A stretch of 64,000 bases of DNA, taken from NCBI RefSeq assembly GCF_000278155.1, contig NZ_JH725094.1:189765-253764 (forward strand). Direction: 5' to 3'. The position numbers were made by a program, and so were the translations under genes. This document shows, one piece after another, positions 29,310-39,614 of this stretch. The first letter of the stretch is position 1; every line of letters starts with the position of its first letter. Source of the stretch: Bartonella doshiae NCTC 12862 = ATCC 700133 (lineage in GTDB: Bacteria; Pseudomonadota; Alphaproteobacteria; Rhizobiales; Rhizobiaceae). Under the pieces are notes generated by a model. The model was given only the letters and a program-made list of their open reading frames with translations. It made no database searches and was not told the DNA's origin.

Positions 29310-29970
29310 ACATACAAAAGCTGCGACAGTAGAGAAAGCAGTAAATCGCCTCAATATTTGTCTTAAATATGTTGCTGTGTTGGGATTGAATGTTGATTTA
29401 CGGGAACAGAAAAAGCACGCGCTTTCTTAGGTAAACAACATCATAAAGTTAAAAACATGCCAGCAATGGATTGGAAAGATGTGCCTGCTTTTTATAAAAC
29501 ACTTAGCAAAGCATCAACCCTAACACAACTGGCTTTGCGTTTACTTATTCTTACAGGCGTTCGCACACGTCCTTTGCGTCATATCCATAAAGATCAAATT
29601 GATGGTGATATCTGGATTATCCTTGCTGAAAATAATGAAAGGAAAGCGTGATGCTACAACAGAATTTCGCGTCCCCTTATCATCAGAAGCATTAAAAACT
29701 CTGAAACAAGCACACCTTCTGTCTCGCAATGATTTCTTTTTCTGCAATCAATTGCGGATCCCTTAATGTGAATTGCCTGTTACAATATATGGAAGAAACT
29801 GGATTTAAAGCATGCCCGCATAGGGCTCTATCTAGTCTACATGAATTAGCTCGCTGAAACAACAGAATAGCTCCCCTCTCATGAGGTAGCAGAAACTATT
29901 CCATGTCATGTAGTGGGAGGAACATGGGCTTCTTATATCACTGGGCAAAGGTTGAGATATTATAAGTGTA
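29310..29970 (+). pseudogene. Decayed phage/island integrase
   Basis: Pieces of one tyrosine recombinase appear in order in different frames: TVEKAVNRLNICLKYVAVLG from about 29320, then after a frameshift near 29410 TEKARAFLGKQHHKVKN and the longest open piece at 29457-29651 with LALRLLILTGVRTRPLRHIH. After another shift near 29635 comes MKGKRDATTEFRVPLSSEAL, and later HEVAETIPCHVVGGT. The Arg box of the catalytic domain is recognisable. At least three frame breaks or stops make it nonfunctional. It lies 220 bases past rnd and marks an old integration. Confidence 0.75.
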
Positions 29971-30111
29971 TAATCCCATTATTCGTGGATAACTTTCTCT
30001 CTCTTTATCTCTCATAAATTTTCTATAAAACTCATAAAAAATCACATGAGAAAATATGGTTAATACATGGTTATTATTTGTTTATAATTTTTACCGTTGA
30101 AAAGATTAATT

Positions 30112-30350
30112 ATGACAGAAAATTATGCCCTTTTTACAGATCGTGAGAGTGCAAAACTGCTTCATATGCGTATTTCAGCATCTGACGTCATATCACCAAT
30201 GGATCTTTACTAAAATCCTTAAAATTCGGCTTTTTGTCCCATTTGTTGCAATAGGATCTCATCAGTATGATATAAAAAGCAAAAAAGATGGAAATCAGAA
30301 AAAAACATGTTGCAATTTGGAAAACCCACCACTTTGGTAAAAACTACCTC
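30112..30350 (+). pseudogene. Decayed AlpA-family phage regulator
   Basis: The first frame gives MTENYALFTDRESAKLLHMR, a typical start of AlpA/excisionase-like helix-turn-helix proteins. After a frameshift near 30170 another frame continues RHITNGSLLKSLKFGFLSHL with a stop at 30276, then DLISMI, the usual second half of the domain. Two stops and a frameshift show it is dead. Its place 140 bases after the decayed integrase fits a former integrase-AlpA pair. Confidence 0.6.
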
Positions 30351-30900
30351 TGTGTTTTATAACAAGAAAGAAAACAGATTTCACAATTAACAAATTATAC
30401 AACCTATATTGCCATTAAATCTTCTTTAGCCCCTTTCTCACAACATTTCAAAACATGTATTTATATCAAATGATTACATACAATGCGTCTTTTCTGTTTT
30501 TCCTACTTAACAGAAATAACTTACAAAAAGGATTGAATAAACTGTATCCATGACTTGCATTTCCAACAGTGTATCTCCCTCTTTGCCAACTTTAGGTATT
30601 TCAAAAACTTTAATCACTGCCTCTTTTAAAATGGACTTCATTCATTTGACTAAAAATTCTTTTTATATGTCATCTTCTGACTCTTAGGGAAGCTACTTTT
30701 TGTTATTTGAGAACCCTATTCTGTATTTTTCATCTTCAAAAAATACTCCCTCAAGATAATAAAAAGTTATAAATGTGTGGGGAAAAAAGCGCACAACAGT
30801 ACCTTTAAATACAATATGAATAACAAAAAAACAACACATGTTGATACATTTGATGTGAATCAGTTAGACAGCATTCAGAGGTAATTAAGAGGTTACAACA
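30351..30900. other. 550-nt spacer, no recognisable gene
   Basis: AT-rich DNA after the decayed regulator. Short open stretches exist, for instance 30550-30687 on the plus strand and a protein-like frame opposite it, but none has a ribosome site or a family match that I can support. Confidence 0.4.
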
Positions 30901-31506
30901 ATGAAATCATTATTCGTAGTGCATATCATAAAGTTTGTAGCTTTTCTTTTTATATCAATGTTTTTTGGCTGTACTAAAGTGGATAATATAAAACAATATA
31001 ATGACCTTTATGAAAAATATGTAAGTGAAAAATATGTAGAATTTGAACATTTTGAAAAGCAAAAAAAAGCAAAAAAATATATATATAATCATAATTATCA
31101 GAGTATATTCCCTAAATTTGATATTATAACGCATCGACATATACTTATTGTTCTCTGTGGGCGCTTTGTAAATTTATTGCGCGGTAATTATAATGAAGAG
31201 ATGCCATGGGCAAAGTTGCCATACACAATAAATAGTCTACATTATAAGCATAATTGGAAATCAACAGATTTTATTTGGGCACACAGTATGTCTATGAACT
31301 CTAGAGACCCAATGATTAATTACGCAAAAAAATTTCTTAATTCCTCAAGCGGAGAGGGCATAAGTCCAAAAGCTCAAATTATTAATCTAACAACAATCGT
31401 AGATATCGGTTATGATGAAAATATTAAACAAATAGCGCGGCTTTGCAAAGGTTTAGAAATTATATATAATATAATGGAGCCTTATCCAAATTTAAAATCT
31501 CATTAA
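30901..31506 (+). CDS. Putative lipoprotein of unknown function
   Basis: A 201-residue protein not recognised as any family. Residues 1-24 form a lipoprotein signal: a hydrophobic stretch then MFFGC with Cys24 as the modified residue, although Phe rather than Leu is at -3. The mature part is rich in Lys, Tyr and Asn, with a basic segment HFEKQKKAKKY near 45-55, and later segments RHILIVLCGRFVNLL and AHSMSMNSRDPM. AGAGG precedes the ATG. It has no co-directional neighbour close by and lies in a gene-poor region next to mobile-element debris, so a lineage-specific surface protein is plausible but unproven. Confidence 0.65.
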   Translation: MKSLFVVHIIKFVAFLFISMFFGCTKVDNIKQYNDLYEKYVSEKYVEFEHFEKQKKAKKYIYNHNYQSIFPKFDIITHRHILIVLCGRFVNLLRGNYNEEMPWAKLPYTINSLHYKHNWKSTDFIWAHSMSMNSRDPMINYAKKFLNSSSGEGISPKAQIINLTTIVDIGYDENIKQIARLCKGLEIIYNIMEPYPNLKSH

Positions 31507-32061
31507 GCTATAACATTAGCTATCATTTAAGTAGTTTAGTCAAAAATATATTTATTCAAGCATAAAGTATTTTTTTAATATTATTATCTAAATATCAGAT
31601 AACACATTTAAATTCATTCTGATTAAGGTAATACTTAATAGAGTAATTTCATTTTAAGGTTATTAAATAACTAATACAATATATTTTAAAAATATGCATT
31701 GAAATAATAAAGTTACTGGAAAATAGAATAAAACTAGAATCTCTCATTCCTCCTTCTGGAGCCATCTTCTTAAAATGAAGAGCAATATATTTTTAATAAG
31801 GGTGGAGAATATATTTTCTTTCTTACACTACCTTTATCTCAGATCAACGTTTGATCCTACTCTCTTACCACTAGTATTAGCGATTATAATTATGATATTT
31901 TCCTATCTATTCTATGCTCGTTATGACTTTATATGCTCCAATTTGTATGATCAACGACAACGCAGAAATCACTCCTAATAAGAGTAGTATGTTCCAAATT
32001 ACGAGAAAATTATTATAGAATGTCTTCTGCGATAAAAAGTCTTTTGTTCTTAACATAATCC
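31507..32061. other. 555-nt spacer with one doubtful small ORF
   Basis: Mostly AT-rich. A 67-codon open frame at 31775-31978 (+) has one hydrophobic segment (LLPLVLAIIIMIFSYLFY) but no ribosome site at proper spacing and no recognised family. I leave it uncalled as a gene. Confidence 0.35.
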
Positions 32062-33444
32062 CTATTTAAGTACATCTCGCTTTTTCTTTAAATTGCAAAA
32101 TTTAAGCGCATAATAGCAAATAGTAAGCCCAAAAATCCAAATAACACCTGTAATCAACACGGGCCGTGTATTATCAAAAAACCACAACAAAACAAAAATA
32201 AAAACCATAAAGACAACAGAAAGAATTGATCCTATTGGCCAAAATGGAATTGGAAATTTTAAATCACGCTGCGCATCTTTAGGCATCTTAAGCCGCATAA
32301 AAATTTGCGAAAGAAGAATTATAATCCAAACAAAAACTGTCGCAAATGTTGCCATTGCTGCAATAAGAAAAAAAAGTTTATCGTGATAAAAATAATTAAG
32401 AACAACGCCAAGAAGAAAGATAGCAAAGATCAATAAAATAACAAAAACTGGTATACCGTTCTTTGATAAATATTGAAATTTTTTGAATGCATAACCTTCC
32501 TGCGATAACCCATATATCATACGACAAGCACCATACATCCCACTATTCATTGCCGAAATAGCAGCTGTCACAACAACAATATTCAAAATATTCGCTGCTG
32601 ATGAAATCCCAAGATTTTCAAAAATTGAAACAAAAGGACTATCCATAAGACCAATTTTATTCCAAGGATAAAGTGACATTAAAACAGCTAAGGTCATGAC
32701 ATAAAATAGTAAAACCCGAATCAGAGTAGAATTAATTGCTTTTGAAATCGTTTGATGAGGATCTTGTATTTCCATTACTGCCATCCCGATAATTTCTATG
32801 CCACCAAACGCAAAGACAACAACACTAAAACAAGCTAAAAAACCAAACCAACCATTGGGAAAGATGCCGTCATTTTCCCACAAATTATGAATACCAACAG
32901 TAGAAGGACCTATACTTGTGACACAACTATATAAAATTGTTGCTATCCCTAAAATAATAATAGCAACGATAGCAATAACTTTGATGGAAGACAACCAAAA
33001 CTCTAATTCGCCATAGACTTCTACTGCTGCCAAATTAATCCCAGTAATGATAAGTGTAATACTGAGTGCCCATATCCAAGGAGCAACATCAGGATACCAA
33101 AACCCCATATAAGTTGCAAAAGCTGTGATATCAGCGAGACAAACAAGAACCATTTCAAAAACATATGTCCACCCAGTTAAAAAACCAACCAATGGCGATA
33201 TGTAATTTGCGGCATAACGCGCAAAAGAACCAGATAGCGGATTATGGATAATCATTTCACCAAGAGCCCGCATAACCATAAAAACAGCTAAACCAGCAAC
33301 ACAATAAGCAATTAGAACACTTGGACCAGCAAGCTTAATAGCTTGTGCAGCCCCATAAAAAAGACCTGTTCCAATAGCAGAGCCAAGAGCTAAAAAAATA
33401 ACCTGCCTCTTATTCATCCCTCGCTTTAGTTCATTTGTGCCCAT
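32062..33444 (-). CDS. Amino acid permease (APC superfamily, AAT type)
   Basis: A 460-residue twelve-helix permease. The first helix has LALGSAIGTGLFYGAAQAI and GPSVLIAYCVAGLAVFMVMRALGEM follows, both typical of the amino acid transporter family that includes proline, GABA and aromatic or histidine permeases. FAFGGIEIIGMAVMEIQDP in helix 6 is also typical. The solute is not readable from sequence. The nearby histidine ammonia-lyase hints at histidine, which is inference only. AAGGAA precedes the ATG. Confidence 0.85.
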   Translation of the reverse strand: MGTNELKRGMNKRQVIFLALGSAIGTGLFYGAAQAIKLAGPSVLIAYCVAGLAVFMVMRALGEMIIHNPLSGSFARYAANYISPLVGFLTGWTYVFEMVLVCLADITAFATYMGFWYPDVAPWIWALSITLIITGINLAAVEVYGELEFWLSSIKVIAIVAIIILGIATILYSCVTSIGPSTVGIHNLWENDGIFPNGWFGFLACFSVVVFAFGGIEIIGMAVMEIQDPHQTISKAINSTLIRVLLFYVMTLAVLMSLYPWNKIGLMDSPFVSIFENLGISSAANILNIVVVTAAISAMNSGMYGACRMIYGLSQEGYAFKKFQYLSKNGIPVFVILLIFAIFLLGVVLNYFYHDKLFFLIAAMATFATVFVWIIILLSQIFMRLKMPKDAQRDLKFPIPFWPIGSILSVVFMVFIFVLLWFFDNTRPVLITGVIWIFGLTICYYALKFCNLKKKRDVLK

Positions 33445-34268
33445 TGAATTCCTTCTTCACTAAAACATTAACCCAGATCCGTATCACAACACCAGCTTTA
33501 TGATAAATAAAGCATCATGTTTCTCCAATAAATATATTAAAAAAAACATCGAACAATGAGCAAATCAGATACTCTGATCCTAGGCAACCCAAAAATACTT
33601 TTTGCAAATTATTTTATTTAAATTAAATGATAATGAATTTTTTTATAATTCCTATTTGATTTATTTTCGTATTCTCTATTTTTGTTTTGCAGAAAAAATG
33701 CTGAATTTGATGAGACTATTAATTGCAACCCTCTCTTTTCACTTCACAGAAATAGAAGCCTAAAATTCGTAAAGCTACATTTTGGGCAAGTCAATAAATT
33801 TTCTATCGGTACCTTAAGAAAATTTTCTGTTACTTTTCTAGTTTACAACAAACACAAATTGTGTACAACATCCCATAAGACAACTTTTAACACCAACTGA
33901 ATGGATTCAAATCAGTAATAAAGTGCACCTCAATCCACTCCTTAGGAAATCTAATTACTTTAAAACACGCGTTTTCCCTAAAAGAGCTGTTTGCTTCATG
34001 ATGATCTGATTTATCAGTATAAACTTATAAAAGCCAATATTAAACATATTGCTTTTGGGAGTGTTTAATCTTTCATTTTTTTCTTATCTTCTATAACATA
34101 ATTAAAGTATAGATTTTGACATTATAAATATTTTATTGTAATTTACCATTCATAAAGAATAGATTATATGTATTGTATCCAGTAAAATTAATAATTTTAT
34201 CATGCATTTCTCTTTTTTAAGATATTTTATGATTTTTTAGAATTATTTAAATAACAAAAGGGAGAAAA
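33445..34268. other. 824-nt spacer, no recognisable gene
   Basis: Between the permease and a small secreted protein gene. The only open frame of size (33682-33900, +) starts with TTG, lacks a ribosome site and resembles nothing known. I see no RNA gene. Confidence 0.4.
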
Positions 34269-34634
34269 ATGTTTAAAAGCAATATATTATGTATTTTTAT
34301 AACAGTTATTTTTTGTTTTTTGCAAATTGTGGAAGTTAATGCAAATCTTTGGAGAAGCAGATCTCAAAAAAGTCTTTTCATTGCCACAACGTCACATGAA
34401 AAAGATATCCTTGTTGAGACAAAAAATATGGTTATCATTCGCATTTCAGATCAAAACACCATAGAAAAAAGTGGATCTACAATCGGAGAAAAAGTTAAAA
34501 AGGGAGTTATGATCGCTACCATAACTTTTTTTCTTGTAAAACTTGCACTTAAGGGGGCGATTTTGTTTAAAACATGGGCCGTAGAGACACTTTCCAAAGC
34601 CTTTAATGATTGGCGAGATTCACTATATCGCTGA
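34269..34634 (+). CDS. Small exported or membrane protein of unknown function
   Basis: A 121-residue protein that I do not recognise. A signal peptide is visible with probable cleavage after VNA at residue 25. A second hydrophobic segment lies at about 77-100 (MIATITFFLVKLALKGAILF). The C-terminus is short and charged (FNDWRDSLYR). GGGAG precedes the ATG at good spacing, which supports a real gene. It stands alone in an accessory region opposite hutH. No function can be assigned. Confidence 0.6.
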   Translation: MFKSNILCIFITVIFCFLQIVEVNANLWRSRSQKSLFIATTSHEKDILVETKNMVIIRISDQNTIEKSGSTIGEKVKKGVMIATITFFLVKLALKGAILFKTWAVETLSKAFNDWRDSLYR

Positions 34635-34843
34635 TTTTAAGCCATTTCTGTTGATATTAAAAGCTAGCTCATACGCTGTTATGCATACTTAAAGAGCTAA
34701 TTGGATACAAATACCCCAATTATACTGGCTGATACATTAGTACATATTCATTTATTACTCAAATATATCACTTCACCCAATTTTTATATAAGAAAATTCA
34801 CAAATTAAGTGTCTCTCCTCCCTACTTGATATCAAAATAAATA

Positions 34844-36382
34844 TTATTTGGATTCTAGCGATGGAAAAATTGTTTTTGGTAAAATGGACAATAAGTGCCC
34901 TTCACTTACAAGTATGTGCCCCTTATGAAGATCTGGAGCCATATAACGATCTCCCTTAAGAGTATCAATATTTTTGCGTAGATGCTCCATAACAGATTGT
35001 AGAAAGGAGCTTGTTTTTAAAGGAGTACGATATTCAATTCCTTGTGCTGCAATAAGCGTTTCAATGCCAATAATAGTAAAAAGATTTTCACTCATCGTCA
35101 GTAACCGACGCGCACCATGGCAAGCCATGGAAACATGATCCTCCTGATTTGCCGAAGTTGGTGTCGAATCAACTGAAGCAGGATGTGCCATTTGTTTATT
35201 TTCAGACATTAAAGCAGCTGCTGTTACTTCAGCAATCATAAAACCTGAATTAAGGCCCGCATTTTGCACTAAAAAAGCTGGAAGACCATGAGAAATTGTT
35301 GGATCAACCATAAGGGCAATACGCCTTTGTGCAATTGATCCTATCTCACATAAAGCAAGAGCAATTTGATCAGCAGCAAATGCTACAGGCTCAGCATGAA
35401 AATTTCCACCTGATACTACTTCACCGTTATTTAAAATCAATGGATTATCTGTAACTGCATTTGCTTCAATAATCAGTGTTTTTGCTGCTGCGATAAGAAG
35501 ATCAAAACATGCCCCCATAACCTGCGGTTGGCAACGTATACAATAAGGATCCTGGACACGATGATCACCACATAAATGCGCAGCCCGAATTTCTGAATCC
35601 TCTAAAAGTTTTTCTAATGTTTGCGATACGACAATTTGCCCATAATGTCCCCGTAAAATATGGATATCAGGATGAAATGGCGCTGTTGATCCCATAACAG
35701 CGTCTGTTGTCAAAGCTCCTGCAAGCAGCCCTCCACACAATGCTCTATAACCACGAAAAAGGCCTGCAAGAGCAAGTGCTGTCGATGTTTGGGTACCATT
35801 GATAAGAGCTAGACCTTCTTTTGCTTCTAAAACAACAGGTGACAATCCTGCTTTTTCTAAAGCAGCGGCCCCACTCATGCGAATATTTTGAAAGAACGCT
35901 TCTCCCTCTCCCATCATAACAGCGGCCATGTGAGCAAGAGGCGCAAGATCACCTGATGCACCAACTGACCCCTTTTCGGGGATAACAGGAATAACTCCAT
36001 TCGTAAGCATGTTTTCTAACAAATGCACCAATTCTAGACGAACACCAGAAGCTCCTCGCCCGAGCGAAATAAGTTTTAAGGTCATCATCAGACGTACAAC
36101 ATTTTCAGGTAAAGGTTCCCCCACACCACAACAATGTGACAAAATAAGATTTCTTTGTAAAACCGTCACATCATTTACATCAATTTTAATCGACGCTAAT
36201 TTTCCAAAACCAGTATTGATGCCGTAAACTGGCTCACTTCCCGCAGCAATTTCAGCAATGCGATCTGCTCCCTTTTTGATAGCTAGATGCGTATCATTAT
36301 GAAGTTTGCTTACTTTACCATTCCAGTAAATAGCTTCAAGTTCGCTAAGCGTTACTTTACTAGGATTTAGTACAATAGTCAT
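34844..36382 (-). CDS. hutH: Histidine ammonia-lyase
   Basis: A 512-residue enzyme that deaminates histidine to urocanate. The self-forming MIO electrophile comes from Ala142-Ser143-Gly144 within [14 protein letters not shown], and the catalytic Tyr region GINTGFGKL is near residue 54. Length and motifs are complete. GAGAGAAG precedes the ATG. The rest of the usual pathway (urocanase, imidazolonepropionase, formiminoglutamate enzymes, HutC) is not in this window; the gene stands alone with an amino acid permease about 1.4 kb away on the same strand. Confidence 0.95.
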   Translation of the reverse strand: MTIVLNPSKVTLSELEAIYWNGKVSKLHNDTHLAIKKGADRIAEIAAGSEPVYGINTGFGKLASIKIDVNDVTVLQRNLILSHCCGVGEPLPENVVRLMMTLKLISLGRGASGVRLELVHLLENMLTNGVIPVIPEKGSVGASGDLAPLAHMAAVMMGEGEAFFQNIRMSGAAALEKAGLSPVVLEAKEGLALINGTQTSTALALAGLFRGYRALCGGLLAGALTTDAVMGSTAPFHPDIHILRGHYGQIVVSQTLEKLLEDSEIRAAHLCGDHRVQDPYCIRCQPQVMGACFDLLIAAAKTLIIEANAVTDNPLILNNGEVVSGGNFHAEPVAFAADQIALALCEIGSIAQRRIALMVDPTISHGLPAFLVQNAGLNSGFMIAEVTAAALMSENKQMAHPASVDSTPTSANQEDHVSMACHGARRLLTMSENLFTIIGIETLIAAQGIEYRTPLKTSSFLQSVMEHLRKNIDTLKGDRYMAPDLHKGHILVSEGHLLSILPKTIFPSLESK

Positions 36383-36882
36383 AATCTTCTCTCTCGCTCA
36401 TTTATAGCTTATATTCATACTGCTCATTTTTTATGAAACAGAAAAAGCACTTTTGCTCTCTAACGCTTATGTGGGATTAAAATTGTTAGGATAAAAAAGT
36501 TATGCTCTTAAATAACGAAACAAAAATATCGAAAACAAAATTTCTCAATTCCAATTGACTGAATAAAATAATGGAAAAAATAGCTTCACTTCATAAATTA
36601 AAAAGCATTTTCTGCTTTGTGTACAGAGTGTAATACCGTTGGCAAAATAACAGCAATTTCCTCTATTAGTCCCCCCCACTTTCTTAATTTCAATATTCCA
36701 AATAATAAACCAGAATGGCTCCATAAAAAGCAACAAGCTTGCTCATTTTAAAATTACTTTCACCATTTAGTGTATAACTTAATAATGCACTTTAATAAAA
36801 TTTCCTTTTTAAAATAAGAATACTTTATTTTCAAAAAAATCAATACTGTTACAAAAATGATCCAAAATAGTACTGAAAAGTT
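36383..36882. other. 500-nt spacer upstream of hutH
   Basis: AT-rich, no intact gene. On the minus strand around 36600-36670 one frame reads LIEEIAVILPTVLHSVHKAE before a stop, which looks protein-like and may be gene debris. No HutC-type operator was recognised. Confidence 0.3.
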
Positions 36883-36959
<77 letters not shown>

Positions 36960-37212
36960 TTAAAACTGATTATTAAAATCATCTGCTGTCTTTTAACTGA
37001 TCATACTCTCAGCTTCAATAATGAATTGTCATTCTGAAAAAATACTTGTTTATAGTATTGCGTAATCTTTTCGTCCTTTTTCCTATATGATACTCGTCTT
37101 TAAATAACGCACGTATTGTACAATTTTTTTTGCAAAAACAGCTTTTATTACAACTTCAAAACTTTCCAAAAGTAAGTTACAAAATAAATTGTAAATATCA
37201 GGATAATTCTTA

Positions 37213-37986
37213 ATGACTACATTACCAAGCCGATTTCATTTTATTTCTGCTGAAACTCAAGAAGCCATTAACGCTACTAACAAATTGATTTCCATTTATG
37301 GTCATTCTTCTCTTGAGGAAACTGATGTTATTGTTGCAATCGGCGGTGATGGAACAATGTTACAGACAGTGCGAGACGTTATGAATACCGGAAAACCAAT
37401 TTATGGCATGAATCAAGGTTCTGTAGGATTTCTTATGAATGAATTTCATGAAAAAAAATTGCCAAAACGCATTTCTGTTGCACATAAAAAGGAAATCCAT
37501 CCCTTACGTATGATTGCAAAATCTGAATGTCAAGGATATATAGAAGCACTTGCTATCAATGAAGTCTCTCTTTTTCGTCAATCCTATCAAGCTGCTAAAA
37601 TTCGCATCATCATCGATGACAAAATTCGTATGGAACAATTAAGTTGCGATGGCATTCTCGTCGCAACACCAGCAGGCTCAACTGCTTATAATTTATCAGC
37701 ACAAGGGCCTATTTTACCCCTCATGGCTCCTCTTATGGCACTCACCCCTGTTAGTCCTTTTCGCCCTCGTCGCTGGCATGGAGCATTGCTTCCCAATACA
37801 GCAACAGTACATTTTGATATGCTCGAATCTGACAAACGCCCCGTAAATGCCGCAGCCGATAATGTTGAAGTTAAATCTGTACATTCTGTTACTATTTCAA
37901 CAGCAACAGAAGTAACAGCCTCAATCCTTTTTGACTCTAATCACTCATGGGATGAGCGTATTTTATCAGAACAGTTTCGCTATTAA
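37213..37986 (+). CDS. nadK: NAD kinase
   Basis: A 257-residue ATP-NAD kinase that makes NADP. The diacylglycerol-kinase-like GGDGTMLQTVRD motif is at about residues 47-58, followed by GMNQGSVGFLMNEF, the NEVSL segment and DGILVATPAGSTAYNLSAQGP. Length is normal. AGGATAATTCTTA precedes the ATG. The gene stands alone between the tRNA-Arg and the helicase gene. NAD synthetase is encoded about 3 kb away, so two steps of pyridine nucleotide metabolism lie in this window. Confidence 0.95.
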   Translation: MTTLPSRFHFISAETQEAINATNKLISIYGHSSLEETDVIVAIGGDGTMLQTVRDVMNTGKPIYGMNQGSVGFLMNEFHEKKLPKRISVAHKKEIHPLRMIAKSECQGYIEALAINEVSLFRQSYQAAKIRIIIDDKIRMEQLSCDGILVATPAGSTAYNLSAQGPILPLMAPLMALTPVSPFRPRRWHGALLPNTATVHFDMLESDKRPVNAAADNVEVKSVHSVTISTATEVTASILFDSNHSWDERILSEQFRY

Positions 37987-38076
37987 TTATTGTATTATGC
38001 TTTCTTTATGTATATGGCTGTTATAGTTGACTTTTTTATGAAGGCATCTTAACCCTCTTACAGAGTGTAAAATATT

Positions 38077-38106
38077 AATCTCGCTAACAATTTTGATAGC
38101 GAGGTT
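38077..38106 (+). promoter_or_regulatory. Hairpin in the leader of the helicase gene
   Basis: AATCTCGCTA (38077-38086) pairs with TAGCGAGGTT (38097-38106), ten pairs including one U-G, around a 10-nt loop. It ends 18 bases before the helicase ATG at 38125 and has no U-run after it, so it is more likely a leader structure than a terminator. Confidence 0.45.
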
Positions 38107-38124
38107 AGGATTGTAGAGCAATTG

Positions 38125-39543
38125 ATGAAAGAAATGATATCACCTTTAAAAAATTTCGATGATTTAGGTCTTTCTGCAAAGGTTATTAAAGCCGTAGAAT
38201 CAGCGGGATACACAGCTCCAACGCCTATTCAAAGTGAAACAATTCCCCACATACTTCAAAGAAAAGATGTTCTAGGAATAGCTCAAACAGGAACGGGAAA
38301 AACAGCCTCTTTCGTTTTGCCTATGCTCACACTTCTTGAAAAAGGACGTGCAAAAGCGCGCATGCCTCGAACTCTTATATTAGAACCAACACGAGAACTT
38401 GCAGCTCAAGTTGAAGAAAATTTTGATAAGTACGGAATAAATCATCGTTTAAATGTTGCTCTTTTGATTGGTGGCGTTTCTTTCGAACAACAAGACCGTA
38501 AACTTGAACGAGGTGCTGATGTTCTTATCGCTACACCAGGACGTCTTCTTGACCATTTTGAACGCGGAAAATTACTTCTGATGGGAGTAGAGATTCTTGT
38601 GATTGACGAAGCTGATCGTATGCTGGATATGGGCTTTATCCCTGATATCGAACGTATCTGTAAACTGACCCCATTTACGCGTCAAACTTTGTTCTTTTCA
38701 GCAACAATGGCGCCAGAAATTACAAAATTAACAAAGCAATTTTTGCATTCTCCTGTCTCTATTGAAGTTACAAAAGCTTCCTCAACAGCCACTACAATCA
38801 CACAACGGCTTGTTAAATCGGGAAGTAAATCATGGGATAAGAGAGCTGTTTTGAGAAAACTTATCCATAATGAAGGTGACGAACTTAAAAATGCTATTAT
38901 CTTCTGCAACCGTAAGAGAGATATCTCTGAGCTTTTTAGATCACTCATCAGACATAATTTCAGTGTAGGTGCCCTTCATGGGGATATGGACCAATATGCG
39001 CGTATGAGCACCTTGGCTGATTTTAAAGACAATAAACTCACACTCCTCGTCGCTTCTGATGTTGCAGCCCGTGGACTCGATATCCCAGCAGTGAGTCATG
39101 TCTTCAACTATGATGTTCCAACACATGCTGAAGATTATATTCATCGAATTGGTCGTACAGGACGCGCAAATCGCAGTGGAAAAGCGTTTACGATCGTTAC
39201 CAAAAACGACCAAAAATACATTAACGCCATTGAAGAAATGAGCAGCGAAAAAATTGAATGGCTCAATGGAGATCTGTCTACTTTGCCAAACAATGGTCAA
39301 GAAAACGAAACTGAAACTATTTTAAAGAAAAAATCTCCAAAATCGTCAAAAAAAGAAACCCAAAAAGAGTGCACTATTCCAATCAAAAAATCCTTAAAGG
39401 GTAAAAAAACTGATTCCATTGAAACTATGGATGATAAACAAAATTTATCTGAACGACAGCATCTTAAAAAAAATAAAAATTATACTCCTCAAGGATTTGG
39501 TGATGATATTCCGGCATTCATGCTCATAAAAATCCGCAATTAA
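38125..39543 (+). CDS. DEAD-box RNA helicase (RhlE type)
   Basis: A 472-residue ATP-dependent RNA helicase. Motifs in order: Q-motif PTPIQSETIP, motif I AQTGTGKT, Ia PTRELA, Ib TPGRLLDH, II DEAD in VIDEADRMLDMGF, III SAT, V ARGLDIP and VI HRIGRTGRA. From about residue 395 the tail is lysine-rich and low in pattern, as in RhlE-like proteins. The frame opens with TTG at 38122, immediately followed by the ATG that I use. A stable hairpin in the leader could mediate cold or auto-regulation. Confidence 0.9.
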   Translation: MKEMISPLKNFDDLGLSAKVIKAVESAGYTAPTPIQSETIPHILQRKDVLGIAQTGTGKTASFVLPMLTLLEKGRAKARMPRTLILEPTRELAAQVEENFDKYGINHRLNVALLIGGVSFEQQDRKLERGADVLIATPGRLLDHFERGKLLLMGVEILVIDEADRMLDMGFIPDIERICKLTPFTRQTLFFSATMAPEITKLTKQFLHSPVSIEVTKASSTATTITQRLVKSGSKSWDKRAVLRKLIHNEGDELKNAIIFCNRKRDISELFRSLIRHNFSVGALHGDMDQYARMSTLADFKDNKLTLLVASDVAARGLDIPAVSHVFNYDVPTHAEDYIHRIGRTGRANRSGKAFTIVTKNDQKYINAIEEMSSEKIEWLNGDLSTLPNNGQENETETILKKKSPKSSKKETQKECTIPIKKSLKGKKTDSIETMDDKQNLSERQHLKKNKNYTPQGFGDDIPAFMLIKIRN

Positions 39544-39614
39544 GCTGGAAATTTGCTTCTTTAACAAGGCAAAACGAATAAATACTTTCTCGAGATGCAC
39601 TTTTACTCTCCTTG

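Noticed and set aside
30550-30687. Short plus-strand ORF and an opposite protein-like frame
   Set aside because: Neither has a start signal or a family match; could be debris but not supportable.
31775-31978. 67-codon ORF with one hydrophobic segment
   Set aside because: No ribosome site at proper distance, no family, and strong AT bias; not called as a gene.
33682-33900. 72-codon ORF in the gap after the permease
   Set aside because: TTG start without a ribosome site and no recognisable sequence.
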